Positions 41,321-52,400 of a stretch of 64,000 nucleotides of DNA are shown one piece after another (within the stretch, counting starts at the first letter, position 1; the number at the start of each line of letters is the position of its first letter). Both the position numbers and the translations under genes were made by a program. The stretch spans positions 10,001,595 to 10,065,594 of the forward strand of contig CM044962.1 of NCBI GenBank assembly GCA_024516035.1, written 5' to 3'. The notes beneath the pieces are model-generated. The model saw nothing but the letters and a program-made list of their open reading frames with translations, was not told the DNA's origin and did not search any database. The stretch is from Bactericera cockerelli. Its lineage: Eukaryota > Arthropoda > Insecta > Hemiptera > Triozidae.

Positions 41321-42916
41321 GAAAACATGTTCAACGAGAAAGAGTAGAGAGGATTTTCTCAATTTCGCACACAATGAAAATCATCACACATTCTAGTAAA
41401 ATTGATGCATAACTATTATGATTGGCATGGTAAACAAACTCAAACTCTTTAGATACCTACTGAAAGAGCGACTCTACAAATCGCATTTGAGTCCGGTTTA
41501 TGTGGCAGCCAAAAAATTTCCCACCCTCCAAAAAATTTCTCCGCGCCTGGTTGTTCTGAAATTAATTTATGTATCTCTAATCTCTTTCTCTAGATCCATT
41601 TTACAGCAATATTTTCAACGGTGGCGATATTAGGCACAGTTTCTCTAAGTGATCATCAGACTGCGATGTGATATGAGGACACTATACCGGGTGTCCGGAC
41701 CGTCCTGTCAGTCAAAATTTTAATTTTGACTTACTGACTTATTTTGATTTTGCTATCAACTATCACCACTTGGAAGCTGCCAAGTCAAATAATGAGAAAG
41801 ATCACAACATCCACATAATGATGCCTTTTGAACTACGTACCACTAAGTGCAAAATATTTCTACTCATTATATATTTTATTGAAACTAAAGTTTATCATTA
41901 TAAATCGAAGACTTCACCCAAGGAACTAGATGGAGGAAAAGTTCTCTCAATAGTGCAAAATATTGTCTCGCAGCGTAGCAAAGCGTTTTGCAACGTTTCA
42001 TGCTCTGCTCTTCCCTAGATGAGCTCGAATTCCACTAACTGAAAAATAGTACTTACCTGTCAAAGTAGCATTCATATTTATTTAAAAGTACATAAAACTA
42101 TAATAAAATTATAGATTGTAGACTCTACAAACTCAGCTGAGGGAAGAGACGAAAGCATACTTGTTGCATTCCCCCTCTGAACCGCCAGGCTCAGACGCTG
42201 TTTCAGGTGGATTTGTGATCAGTGACCTTTAGACACTTGCGGAGTATTTGGGAACAACACTCAGTGGGATCTCGGCTTTACGAAGACCATCTTGTTAAAC
42301 TATTTCAGTGTTTGTGGAGGTTCTATGTTTCTCATTGTATTTTTTTTATTTTCTTGTGAATACACTAATTTCTGTACTGTATGTACCCGGGTATAATCAG
42401 CCCTAGTAAGTGCACACTGAGTTGGCTGAAACTGGCCCTGGTTTTCTGTCCATCCACAGTTGGGAGCTATTTCGTTAGGTATGCATTGCCGATTTTAGCC
42501 ATCGGAATAGCTCTGATGAAAGCTGAAACCTAGTGACTGGACATCAGAATCATAGGAAAACACCGCGACCAAAACATTTCTAACAAATATTGGTCTTTAC
42601 TGAGTACTTACTTACAAAATCACGAATAAAAAATTCCCAGTATCACAACAAACCAACAGTTTTCCACACACATGCAATCTGATATTCACAAAATTTATTG
42701 GAACCCGATTTAAAGTTTTCAGGTATACTCTAAGCAACAACTTTGACAGAAGGCTCAACAATAACAGAATTTGTGTCGTCTTCTGAAACTGTCCAGACAA
42801 GTACGATCTCTCTAAGTGTTTATAATATTCACCATCGAAAATAGTGCGTCTCCTGACCTTTCTCAGTATAACAGAAAAAAAACTCACAATTCTGTTTGTC
42901 AGATTCTCAAATAAAT
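41321..42916. other. Intergenic, nothing firmly recognised
   Basis: No long ORF with protein-like composition. ATGAATGCTACTTTGACAG followed by GTAAGT on the minus strand (about 42050-42075) would suit a tiny first exon, but nothing confirms it. The stretch before 42917 should hold the promoter of the next gene. Confidence 0.35.
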
Positions 42917-43705
42917 ATGTATCCAGTGATTTTCTATAGCGTTGCCGGTGTTGGTGTGACCGTCTTCGCCAAACAACTTTACGAAGCCCTGAGTCAAGAT
43001 CGAGCGTCAGGAGACAGCAAACACAACATACTTATGGATGACGCTCATGATTTGAATGTTAATGATTCTAAAAGTGTTGCCAAAGACGCCGATCTTATCT
43101 CTATATCTAACGAAAGTACGTATGGTAGTGACGCCGACGAAGAGACATTGGCAAAGGGCTCATCTAACAGCTCAGAGGCCACCACCTACACATGTGTTTG
43201 GACACAGGACAGCATCATCATAGAAGAAAACAGTCCACCGGTTACTTCAAAAGCTCTTCTTGACAAACAATCCACCGCATTGAGTCTAACATCAAGTGGG
43301 ACAGGGACTTTGTCTTTGTCCAACAAGGAATCCACTCTTGTGAGTCTGGCGTCCAACTTGAGTTGTTTCCAATTTCCGAACACTTCCGAAGAGCATCTCT
43401 TCTACATTATCTTTCTCAACATGGCGTGTGGTCTGAATCCGACGGAACTAGTCGACTGTGTCCGAAAAGTGACGAAGCGCTCGCAAATGGCCTTAAAATC
43501 AAAAGACCGAAGTATGCTGGAAGAGTGGATTGCAACCAATAAGCGCTGTTGTGTCTATCGAGTGCCGAATCATGAGAAGTTGCTCCATCTTAGCAAAAAC
43601 GCGAAGAAAATGAATATGATTCGAGTCACGTACTCAAGTGAGGGGGTAGTGATCGCCTTGGGGCTTGGTCCGGCCAGACTCAGAGATTTCCGTGAGATCC
43701 TGTAA
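42917..43705 (+). CDS. Membrane-anchored protein with divergent peptidyl-tRNA hydrolase 2-like domain
   Basis: An intronless 262-residue frame from ATG 42917 (the open frame begins seven codons earlier without an ATG). The N-terminus (YPVIFYSVAGVGVTVFAKQL) is a probable membrane anchor, like that of mitochondrial PTRH2/Bit1. A Ser/Asp-rich linker follows (about 25-155). The C-terminal about 100 residues follow the PTH2 fold pattern: MACGLNPTELVDCVRKVT, an LEEWI helix, VPNHEKLLHLSKNAKKMNM, then IALGLGPARLRDF near the end. The residues that make PTH2 enzymes active in the first helix (Lys/His in GKGKIAAQCSHA-type segments) are not conserved, so catalysis is doubtful. The assignment rests on pattern, not on a search. 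Stop at 43703-43705. Confidence 0.6.
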   Translation: MYPVIFYSVAGVGVTVFAKQLYEALSQDRASGDSKHNILMDDAHDLNVNDSKSVAKDADLISISNESTYGSDADEETLAKGSSNSSEATTYTCVWTQDSIIIEENSPPVTSKALLDKQSTALSLTSSGTGTLSLSNKESTLVSLASNLSCFQFPNTSEEHLFYIIFLNMACGLNPTELVDCVRKVTKRSQMALKSKDRSMLEEWIATNKRCCVYRVPNHEKLLHLSKNAKKMNMIRVTYSSEGVVIALGLGPARLRDFREIL

Positions 43706-44486
43706 AATTTAACCGAAAAAGAAAGAAAAATGCTTAAAGAAATAGCACCAACATTTGGTCATATTCACCACAACCCAGTATTTTAGTTTGCTCTTAAAAT
43801 CTCAATCATATATCAAAGTTTTGAAACCACTGCTCATCTGAGTCAGCACTGATAATTGATTTGAATATGAGTCATCAGGACACTGGATCATTATTATTTG
43901 TTTTCTTTTCATCTATTTAAGTGTGCGAACAAGATCAAGTCATCATTGCATCATGTTGGAATAATCATGTTGATTATTTGACTCGGAGCGTTTTACAGTC
44001 TGAACAGAACATTACAATTAGTACCTATTTACAAGAACATACATCCAAGTATTTTTTCCTGTATAGGTATTATCTCCTTTTTCAATCTCAAAATATCTTT
44101 TTGCAAATATCTGATCGAAGTTATTGGTCGAGTGTTAAAATATAGGGAGGTCGGCAACTGTTCTTGTAGTTTTTCTAAATCTTTTTCTTATAGGAAATCA
44201 TTCAAGAGAGGCGTTCTATTTGCCTTGACTATCTGGACATTGAAAAACTAGCAACCCTCATCAACCTCGCATAGTATGGTATGGGAATAATGCAAGCTAT
44301 ATGATAGGTCTAATGGTAACAATTCTTTTTTGGGCTGGAAATAATTTCGAACTGTAATATAAAGATGTCTTCGGACTAGAAATGCCTGAAGAAATCTAGG
44401 GAAAGGTATTCAAGATAAAGAAGCCTGAATGATACCTCGAAACATCGGTTTAGTATCAGGGAGCACCATCTTCAAGACAAAGACTG
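43706..44486. other. Intergenic, nothing recognised
   Basis: AT-rich sequence without coding or repeat signal, apart from a hairpin around CCTGAATGATACC and GGTTTAGTATCAGG (44424-44460). Confidence 0.4.
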
Positions 44487-46151
44487 ATGGGAGTGATGGG
44501 TCTGTGGTGGTTTGTGTTCGTCGTCCTCATCACTATCTGTTTAAAGGAAGAGGTTGTCTGTGACGAAGACAATGTTGTAAGTACCTACCTTAATGTATCT
44601 AATGCGTTGACACAGAAATCATGTACTTTATGTATTTATGTACAAATGAAACACAATACAATTACTATTAGTCCCGAAATGATGTACGGCAATGTCTCAT
44701 TGTGTTGAGTAGGGTTTTTTTTTTTAAATATTCACACGCAGTTTGTGATACTGCATTCACGTGAATATTTTGTTATTTCCTATCAATTTAGATTTAGTAT
44801 TTCCTTAAAACTTTCTTTTTATTTATCAATACCTACTCATATCAAGATCTAGGTGTTGTGAATATTGATTGTAAGTTTGTAGGATTAAGAAAAATAAATA
44901 AAAGGCCATGAATTAGGCCAGAGCTAAGTAGTAGCGTGTAGCCTATCTAATGAAGTAGTTATTTTATTTACAAATTTAATTTAGGATATTTTTTAAAGAG
45001 TGTTTCACAGACTTTTCGAAAGTAACAAAATCACCCAAAATTTTCGATAGTCTACAGTACCAAAACACGTTTTTAGGGTCCCCAGAGCCTAGATCCAATG
45101 TTTCGGCTATCCTTCTCGGTGCCTGTCTCTGTAAACAAAATATCTCAGGAACAAGCTAGAGGCTTGAAATTTTACATGTAGACTTTTATATATTAGGGAG
45201 AAGATGCGATACGAAACTTTTTGTTTAAATCGGTGCGGCCAGTGAGGACTTTTAGACCACCCTTTGTAGGCGTGTATCAGTTCTGGTCAATCGGTACAGG
45301 ATATGATTTAAACTATTCCTAAAGGTTGGTCCGAGAAATAACCGATCGAAAGTAAATCGTTTTTTCTTATCTAATATCCAACCACCTCTTTTCTTTCATC
45401 CTAACCAGTCTAATCACTTTTGATTCGTTTACATTCTCTCCAGGAATCTCTCACGCCAACTGCAGATGATGAAGAATCCACCCCGCCATCTCCCCAGACC
45501 AAGTACCCTTGGCCAGAAAAACCGATTCGACACTCCAACCCTTACCGTTACCCAATGCAACGCACCAAATACGAAACTCGACCCTATCCATTAAACTCCG
45601 CCCCTAATGGACTGTCAAGTACCACCTTTGATGGACCTTCATATACCACCTATAATAGGCAATCAAGTCCCAATGGACAATCAAGATCTGTCAGTAATAA
45701 TTTCGTAAAATCCGCCGAAGATAACCCCCACTTGATCTATTCCGTCAACAAATTCCCCTTTTCATCTATTTCGATTCCCAGAATTGCACAAAATTTTCCA
45801 CTCACATCTAGAATTGGGGAAAAAATTCCCATCGCAACAAGACTTAGACAAAACATTCCTCTCTTATCTACAATTGGACAGAATCGGCCACGCTCGTCAT
45901 ATTTCGATCGAGATTTTCCGCCTAGCCACGCCCACAATAATATTCTATTCTCCTGTGGCCCTTCAAACAGTTGCCGACACAACACGACTCCCCTGTTGGA
46001 CCCAATTCATGGAGTGCTTAATTTCCAATATGAATTCTGGGATCGAATGAGAAGCAGATTGGAGAGCAAATTTCCCGTGTGTCCTCAACGAAGACTGCTG
46101 ACAAAATTTCGAGACCCGAGAGAATTTTTAGATAAAAAAATAGAGGGATAG
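44487..46151 (+). CDS. Secreted low-complexity protein with a 10-residue tandem repeat
   Basis: Exon 1 (44487-44576) gives a signal peptide (GLWWFVFVVLITICLK, cleavage probably near VVC-DED). Exon 2 (45444-46151) follows an acceptor TCTCTCCAG in phase 0, for 265 residues. The mature chain is Pro/Ser/Asn/Arg-rich and without recognised domains. Residues about 143-192 are five 10-residue units (RIAQNFPLTS, RIGEKIPIAT, RLRQNIPLLS, TIGQNRPRSS, YFDRDFPPSH), visible as 30-bp units in the DNA. An earlier degenerate repeat (PNGLSSTTF, PNGQSRSVS) lies at about 88-112. A late segment has three cysteines (SCGPSNSCRH, FPVCPQRR). A saliva or cuticle role is possible but unsupported. Intron 1 (44577-45443) shows no recognised element. 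Confidence 0.72.
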
Positions 46152-46189
46152 GTAATAATGAGATGAGCTTTCAAAAAATTGGATATAGG

Positions 46190-46350
46190 TATTTATGAAA
46201 TTTTGGTATATTGTTGGGTACCATTCAACTGTCTTTTGACCAAGATTTCTAACAAAAATAACTTTAGCTAACTTCAGGAGGTCCAAAAAATCGTCATCAT
46301 TTTAGCACTTGTAATAGTCGTCTGAAGTTTAAAAAAAAAAAAAAAAAAAA
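46190..46350 (+). repeat. Dispersed repeat, copy 2, with A run
   Basis: GTTGGGTACCATTCAACTGT and GTCTTTTGACCA match 3945-4010. A run of about 23 A is at 46331-46353. From there to 46760 nothing is recognised. Confidence 0.5.
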
Positions 46351-46763
46351 AAATAGTTTAGATTTTGTACTTTCCGATTTAAAAAGCCTTGACTAAACGC
46401 AAAATAAGAAACAAGTTGTCAAGAAAATCATATTAACCTGCGGAAAATGGGTAGGTTTATTTTTTATGCACCCAGATAAAATATTTATGTTTTCTTTTTT
46501 CATTCTATAAAAAATATATTTTTACATACCTAGTTTTCTTATCATTTTGTTCTATAGGTATTTCTTTTACTTTTTCAACTATTTTAGTTAGATAACTATT
46601 TTATAGCAAGCCTCAATTGCAGTACTGTGAATTCTGATAATTTCCTCATTGATTTAGAGAGCGGACTGATAATGATTATAATGAACTCTGGTTGAAAACT
46701 GAAGCACACCTTCTACATAGGAAATAGCATACAGCGCCATACACTGCCGCAATTGAAGTGGCG

Positions 46764-46925
46764 GGCCAGCGTCGATGGCGCGTTGAATGTAGCGGTTTTC
46801 TCGTAGGATCACCGAAGTTAAGCAACGTCGAGCGAGTTGAGGATTTCGTGATGCTGTCATTCCGAAACAACCCAGGCTGGGTGGATAGCAGACCATGTAG
46901 TTGAAAGCGACGTTAAACCCAAATT
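46764..46925 (+). repeat. 5S rRNA-derived SINE, degenerate copy
   Basis: Keeps GGATCACCGAAGTTAAGC and the 3' body (CCCAGGCTGGGTGG, GAAAGCGACGTTAAACCC) but is internally shortened. Confidence 0.75.
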
Positions 46926-47033
46926 AAGTGCCTCGCATGAGATGCCCAGAGAGCATTGGGAGTTCTTTATCTATTTATTGTTTTTAAATCTATTAAAAAA
47001 ATATTTGCTCTAATTTTGAAAGGAAAAGAAAAC

Positions 47034-47260
47034 GCTTGCATACGAGTCTGCAACCATTGGGACATTTTCATGTCGGTTTTTATAATTTAATATTTCGTTA
47101 CATAATTTCGTCACATAATTTCGTTACATAATTTCGTCACATAATTTCGTTACATAATTTCGTCACATAATTTCGTCACATAATTTCGTTACATAATTTC
47201 GTTACATAATTTTGGTTATGTGCCAGAGCAAAGACATGAAAATGTCAAAAATATGCAGTA
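47034..47260. repeat. Inverted-end element with 13-bp array, copy 1
   Basis: GACATTTTCATGTC near the left and GACATGAAAATGTC near the right are inverted ends. Between them ATAATTTCGTTAC and ATAATTTCGTCAC (13 bp, T/C variants) repeat about nine times. Confidence 0.85.
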
Positions 47261-47572
47261 TTGGGTTATGTGTAGGTATTTTCAAAAAATATTCATATTG
47301 CCCTCCCCTACATCTAGTTCTCACTTATCCCCTGATATCACATTAAGAAGCTAGTAGAAAGAAATTAATTTTGAGTGGGTAATAGACTTGTTTTCAAAGG
47401 ATAAAGCCATAGTCAATCCTATTCAAGAGTTTGAAAGATTATATTCTTAAATCGTCCCTGACGGTCCCTATAGGACGGGACCGATGCGATGAGATGTTGA
47501 GTGATGACGTCAGTGGGTAACAGACCTATTTCTAATGGCTAGTGCTAGTGGGTTAAACCAGACAAGGAAAAA

Positions 47573-47785
47573 CACTTGCATACGAGTCTGCAACCATTGG
47601 GACATTTTCATGTTTTTTTTTCGTTACATAATTTCGTTACATAATTTCGTCACATAATTTCGTTACATAATTTCGTCACATAATTTCGTTACATAATTTC
47701 GTTACATAATTTCGTTACTTAATTTCGTTACATAATTTTGGTTATGTGCCAGAGCAAAGACATGAAAATGTCAAAAACTTGAGGT
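47573..47785. repeat. Inverted-end element with 13-bp array, copy 2
   Basis: Same ends (CTTGCATACGAGTCTGCAAC, GGGACATTTTCATG, and GTGCCAGAGCAAAGACATG) and again about nine 13-bp units, about 310 bp after copy 1. The T/C order differs from copy 1. Confidence 0.85.
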
Positions 47786-48130
47786 GCCAATAATTTCTTT
47801 TGAAATTAACATGTCGCCTGATGGAAAAAAAGGAGCTTCACTTTTATGATGAACGACAACGTAGCCTTTTCGAACTAGCATCCTTGAGAGCTCCACTTTT
47901 AACATGAAAAAATCTTTGGCCATCTGAAACTAGCCTCCTTGAATATTTTGGCGCTAATATTCAAATTATACACGAGTAATTTTGAGGTTAGTACCTAGTT
48001 AAAAAATATTTTTTATTTATTTATTTAAGTTAATTTTTAATTATTTAATTAGGTAACTTATTAGTAAATTTAATTTCGGCATTTCACACGCTCTTGTAAC
48101 ATGCTATTTGACAAATTTTAAACATTTATC

Positions 48131-48407
48131 GCCAGCGTCGATGGCATGTTGAATACACCGGTTCCCTTCAGAACACCGAAGTTAAGCGACATCCAGCGAG
48201 GTTAAGACTTGGATGGGTGACCATTCAAATTCTAATTCTCGTGACGCTGGCTTTTCCCGGCCCCACTCAGGCTGGGTGAGGTCAATGTGAGTAGCAGGTT
48301 TGTGAGTTTCCTGCGAATGGAGGGTAAAACCCCCGTCGTGATATGACCATGGCAGTTGAAAGCGACGTTAAACCCCACTTAAAAAAAAAAAAAAAAAAAA
48401 AAAAAAC
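48131..48407 (+). repeat. 5S rRNA-derived SINE, best copy
   Basis: Head GCCAGCGTCGATGGCATG; 5S-like GAACACCGAAGTTAAGCGAC and GAGGTTAAGACTTGGATGGG; body with CACTCAGGCTGGGTGAGG; tail of about 26 A. It differs from the 16346-16600 copy at very few places. Confidence 0.9.
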
Positions 48408-48619
48408 ATTTATCAAATAGTTTTAGTACATTCTTGGTTAATACCTGGTAGTATTATCACTGTAAGTCTTCTGTTCTGTTACCTATTCAAAAAATAAAAT
48501 GATTCCTCAATAAAGAAGAAGCCTATCCCCAAAATACCGGAAAATTGGGGCCAACCTCAAAAAAGTTGAAGATATCAAAAAAATGATAAGAATAAGACCC
48601 CTATTTTTTATTTATTGTT

Positions 48620-49115
48620 AGAACATGTTGTCTTGAATTCAATGCTAACAATGCCACCCTGTATAAGACATCATCCTTCTATGTCTTAACTCATGTCAAC
48701 AAGTGTGCTAGAAACAGACAGATATATACTTTACAGAGGTATCTTTGACAGTCAAATAAGCATAGAAAGAAAAGAAATTACTTACCACAAAGTAAATTTC
48801 TGCTTCTTCTTCATTTATAAAATCATACAGTTTTCTCTTGAACATTTTTATCACAGAAATAAAGAATATTGAACATTTACTATCTGAACCAACCTTCCAC
48901 AGGTTGCACTGATAATGATGTTTGTTTACACAGCCTGCTTACATTTTAGATACTTTGGACTTGATTGTAAATATTCCATGGAATATCATGTGACTAGAAA
49001 TAACCTGATAGGCTAATAATTACAGGAAAACATAAAATTAAATTGGAGGGAAATCTTGCATTTGGTACATGCATTGGACCATAAGAGTGTTATTGATAGT
49101 TGCATGTGGTATTTC
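48620..49115 (-). repeat. Reverse copy of the 80-540 repeat
   Basis: Its complement reproduces the order of motifs in 80-540: GGTCCA at one end, TCAGCCTATCAG, GTGTAAACAAACATC, CAAAGATACCTCTG, GTTGACATGAGTTA, AGGGTGGC..TTGTTAGCATTG. Confidence 0.8.
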
Positions 49116-49227
49116 TCATGAACATTTTACTTGACTGGACTTTTACGGGCTTTTCAAATATTTTTTCACTGGAGCACAAACGGTTTCATGGTATGGTTTT
49201 ATTAAAAGTTAAGCAATTGTTTGTCCA

Positions 49228-49345
49228 ACTGATCTCAGTAGCTTGATTGATAAAGGGTGGACTTTTAACTTGAGGTCGGTGGTTCAAGTTAAGCAAATAA
49301 TAAATTAGTAAAGCTAGTTAGATTAATTGTGATAAACACAATTAT
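49228..49345 (+). repeat. SINE, family E
   Basis: CTGATCTCAGTAGCTTGATTG then AACTTGAGGTCGGTGGTTC, with GTGATAAACACAATTATGGT at the 3' side. It lies just upstream of the helicase gene. Confidence 0.7.
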
Positions 49346-49473
49346 GGTAACTTTTCATCTTTTACTTGTTTGTCCATTTTAAGAGCAACTGTTTGAGCAA
49401 ATCTTCAGTATGCTGTACAGAGTATAATATAATTATTTGTTATTTTACATATTGATAGCATTCCTGAGTCACA

Positions 49474-52400
49474 ATGCAGCTCAAATGGGATAGTTTGAAA
49501 GTGAAACTCAGTGAGCCGGTTCTGACCACCATTAAGCAAATGAAGTTTGACACCATGACCCCAGTTCAGGTAAAGCACGTTTTGATAATAGTAGACTTAA
49601 GTTGGATTAAAATTGACTCTATATATTCAAGCCATTTGTTTTATGCATTGTTTTATTGTTGGTGTAATTGTGCAGTCAAATTTCTAATATTTATTGTAAT
49701 TCATGCATTAGGTGGGATCCTAACAAATGGATTACCACACACACCTTTACATTGCAATTTCTTAAAAGAGAGTACATATTTCACATCCTTTTATATTTTG
49801 TGGTAATAAAACATCAAATATGGTTTAACACCACTTTTATTGACATCCCACCTCTGATTTTTTTTTTTTTTTTTTTTTTTAACAAGAATTGTGCTTTATT
49901 TGTACATAATTTCATAACAATAACAATAACATAATAAATAACAAAGTACTTAAAATTAATAAAATAAAATAACATGAGTATGCACTATACTATCACACTA
50001 AGGTACCTGGAGAACCAGGCACCTTGTTTTGTGATAGTAGAGTTGCTTGGGATGTAATTTTACCTATTCTGTTTGGAATGTAAATTTACCTACATAGTTC
50101 CTTTTTTTTAATTATATAATTATTCATAGAATTATAAATAATAAAAAAAACATGATTTTAATTTATTGTTGTGTTTTTGTTTTCGTTCTCTGCCATCCAT
50201 TTTTTAAGCAAGTTTTTAAATTTTATTTTGTCATGTTCCTCTTTGATTTCGGTGGGTAACTGTTCAAACGCTTTAACTCCTAAATATTTTATCGATTTTT
50301 GTCCTTTACTTGTCTTCATACGCGGTATCACAGGGTTTTTCCTTCTCAATTGGTATTGGTGATCTTTATAGGTTACTAGAGAGTTTTTTTGTACGTATGT
50401 ACAGACATTTTTAAAAAAGAGGTTTTCTATATTTTGTAATTTTGAAATTTGATATAATTTTTTACTTGGAAATAGTCTATTTTTCCTATATATGATTTTT
50501 ATTATTAATTTTTGTGTAACTTCTAGTCTATGGAGTGCAGACTTACTAGCTCTTCCATAGGCGGATATAGCATATTCTAGTGATGACTGGCAAAGTGCAA
50601 AGTAGATTTCTCTTAACATATTTATGGATAAAAATGTCCTGAGGGCTAGAAACGAATGTATTAGTCTGCGCAATCTTTTAACTAGTGAATCAATGTGTGC
50701 ATCCCAACGTAAGTGCTGGTCCAGCTCCACCCCTAGGTACTTCCATGAGGAGACCATGTCGATGCTACTACATTGACAGGTTGTTGTGTTATTGCAATCA
50801 GATTCATGTATGACGACACCGCTCTGTCTAGGTAAAGACGGCTTGTTAATGCAAAGGGGTAGAATTTTTGTTTTATTTATGTTTAAATGTAGGTTTCTGG
50901 ATCTGAACCATCTTTTTAGTACTAGCATGTTTTCCTGTATTTTAGTAGTGACTTCCTCCCAGGTTTTTCCTCGTATACAGAGAGCGGTGTCGTCAGCATA
51001 TGAAACAATCCTTCCTTCTAGGCCTAATTTATATATCTGGTGTACATATACATTGTAGAGAATCGGGCTCAGCACCGTCCCCTGGGGGGTTGAATAGACA
51101 CCACTTGTCATTGCGTCACTAAGGGTGAACATTTCGTTTGATTGAATGCTGACAGGTGTTTGCTGGCTTTTCTCTGCTAGGCTATTATTGTTACTATACA
51201 AGGTATTTTGCGTTTTACCTTGTATTTTGTTAATTTTAACTAGAAGAGAAACAAAACTCCTCATATTGTTAATGGGTTTACTCAAAGGGATTGCAAATAT
51301 ACTAAAGAAATTATTGTATCCTAATTCATGAAACCAGTTTTGATAGTTCTGGAATATTTTAAATGGGCATTCTCCTGTAATATCTACTTTTGGAGGGTGC
51401 TGTATTGTTAAAATGTCAAATCCTCAAAGGATTTGACTTCAAGCATTGGTTGGGGTCCAGAATACTGCTATTTGCTGATATCTGGCAGGTCCAATTTGTA
51501 AAAAGTTTTTTTTTTGTACTGTTTCAGGCAGCCTGCTTACCTCTCTTGCTCACCAACAAAGACATTGCTGCAGAAGCTGTGACAGGTAGTGGCAAGACCT
51601 GTGCTTTTCTAATACCAATGATTGAGCTCATCCTGGTAAGTGTATTAATTGTTTTTTATTAAAAAATATAACACATTACATTGAAAAATAGAGTTTGTCT
51701 CTGAGCAAGAGTTTTTTTTTTATATATAATTATATTATTATTATAGACTGGTTGCCATTCCACAAGAGAAGCACCAATTATCACACCAACCTCTATTTAG
51801 ATCAATTGTGACCAGTTGATTCTATTTGGTTTTAACATCCTGATTTTTTTAAGTAGTCAGGATGGGGTTTTACCCTCCATTTGCTGGGAATCATACCAGC
51901 TATTCATCATATTAACCTCACCCAGCCTGGGTAGGACCGGAAATGCCAGCCTCACTTGTTTGGAGGGAACAGAAAAAAGTCTGCCCCAATTCGGAATCAA
52001 TCTTGGGATGTCTAGACTATGGGCAGTAGTCAGAACCATTACGCCACAGAATGGTTGTGACAGAGTTTACTTTTATGTATTCTTTTTTGAAATAATAATT
52101 ATAGTTATTTGTAATTACTTGTATGAGCAACAACCATGAACATCATTACCATTAGGTAGATTAAAAATAAATAAATAGAAAAGTGATAATAAAATAATAA
52201 TAGTTTTATTTTTGGATTCAAAGATCTTTTCATTAGTATTGTTCCACCAAGTACAATTAATGTAGTTTCAAGAAAAGAAGTGGTTAACGCGCTAGTCTGG
52301 TAATCCAGGTAGCATAGGGATCCACTGGTTCGAATTCCACCCAGTGCATAAATTTTTCCTCATTATTTTGAGATTTTGACCTCATAATAATAATAATAAT

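Noticed and set aside
42040..42080. Tiny first exon ending in GTAAGT on the minus strand
   Set aside because: Only six codons and no partner exon; cannot be supported from sequence alone.
42508..42545. Hammerhead-like CTGATGA...GAAAC
   Set aside because: Only five bases lie between the two boxes and cannot form stem II.
48131..48250. 5S rRNA gene
   Set aside because: Only the internal part resembles 5S rRNA. The ends do not pair, and a common non-5S body with poly(A) follows.
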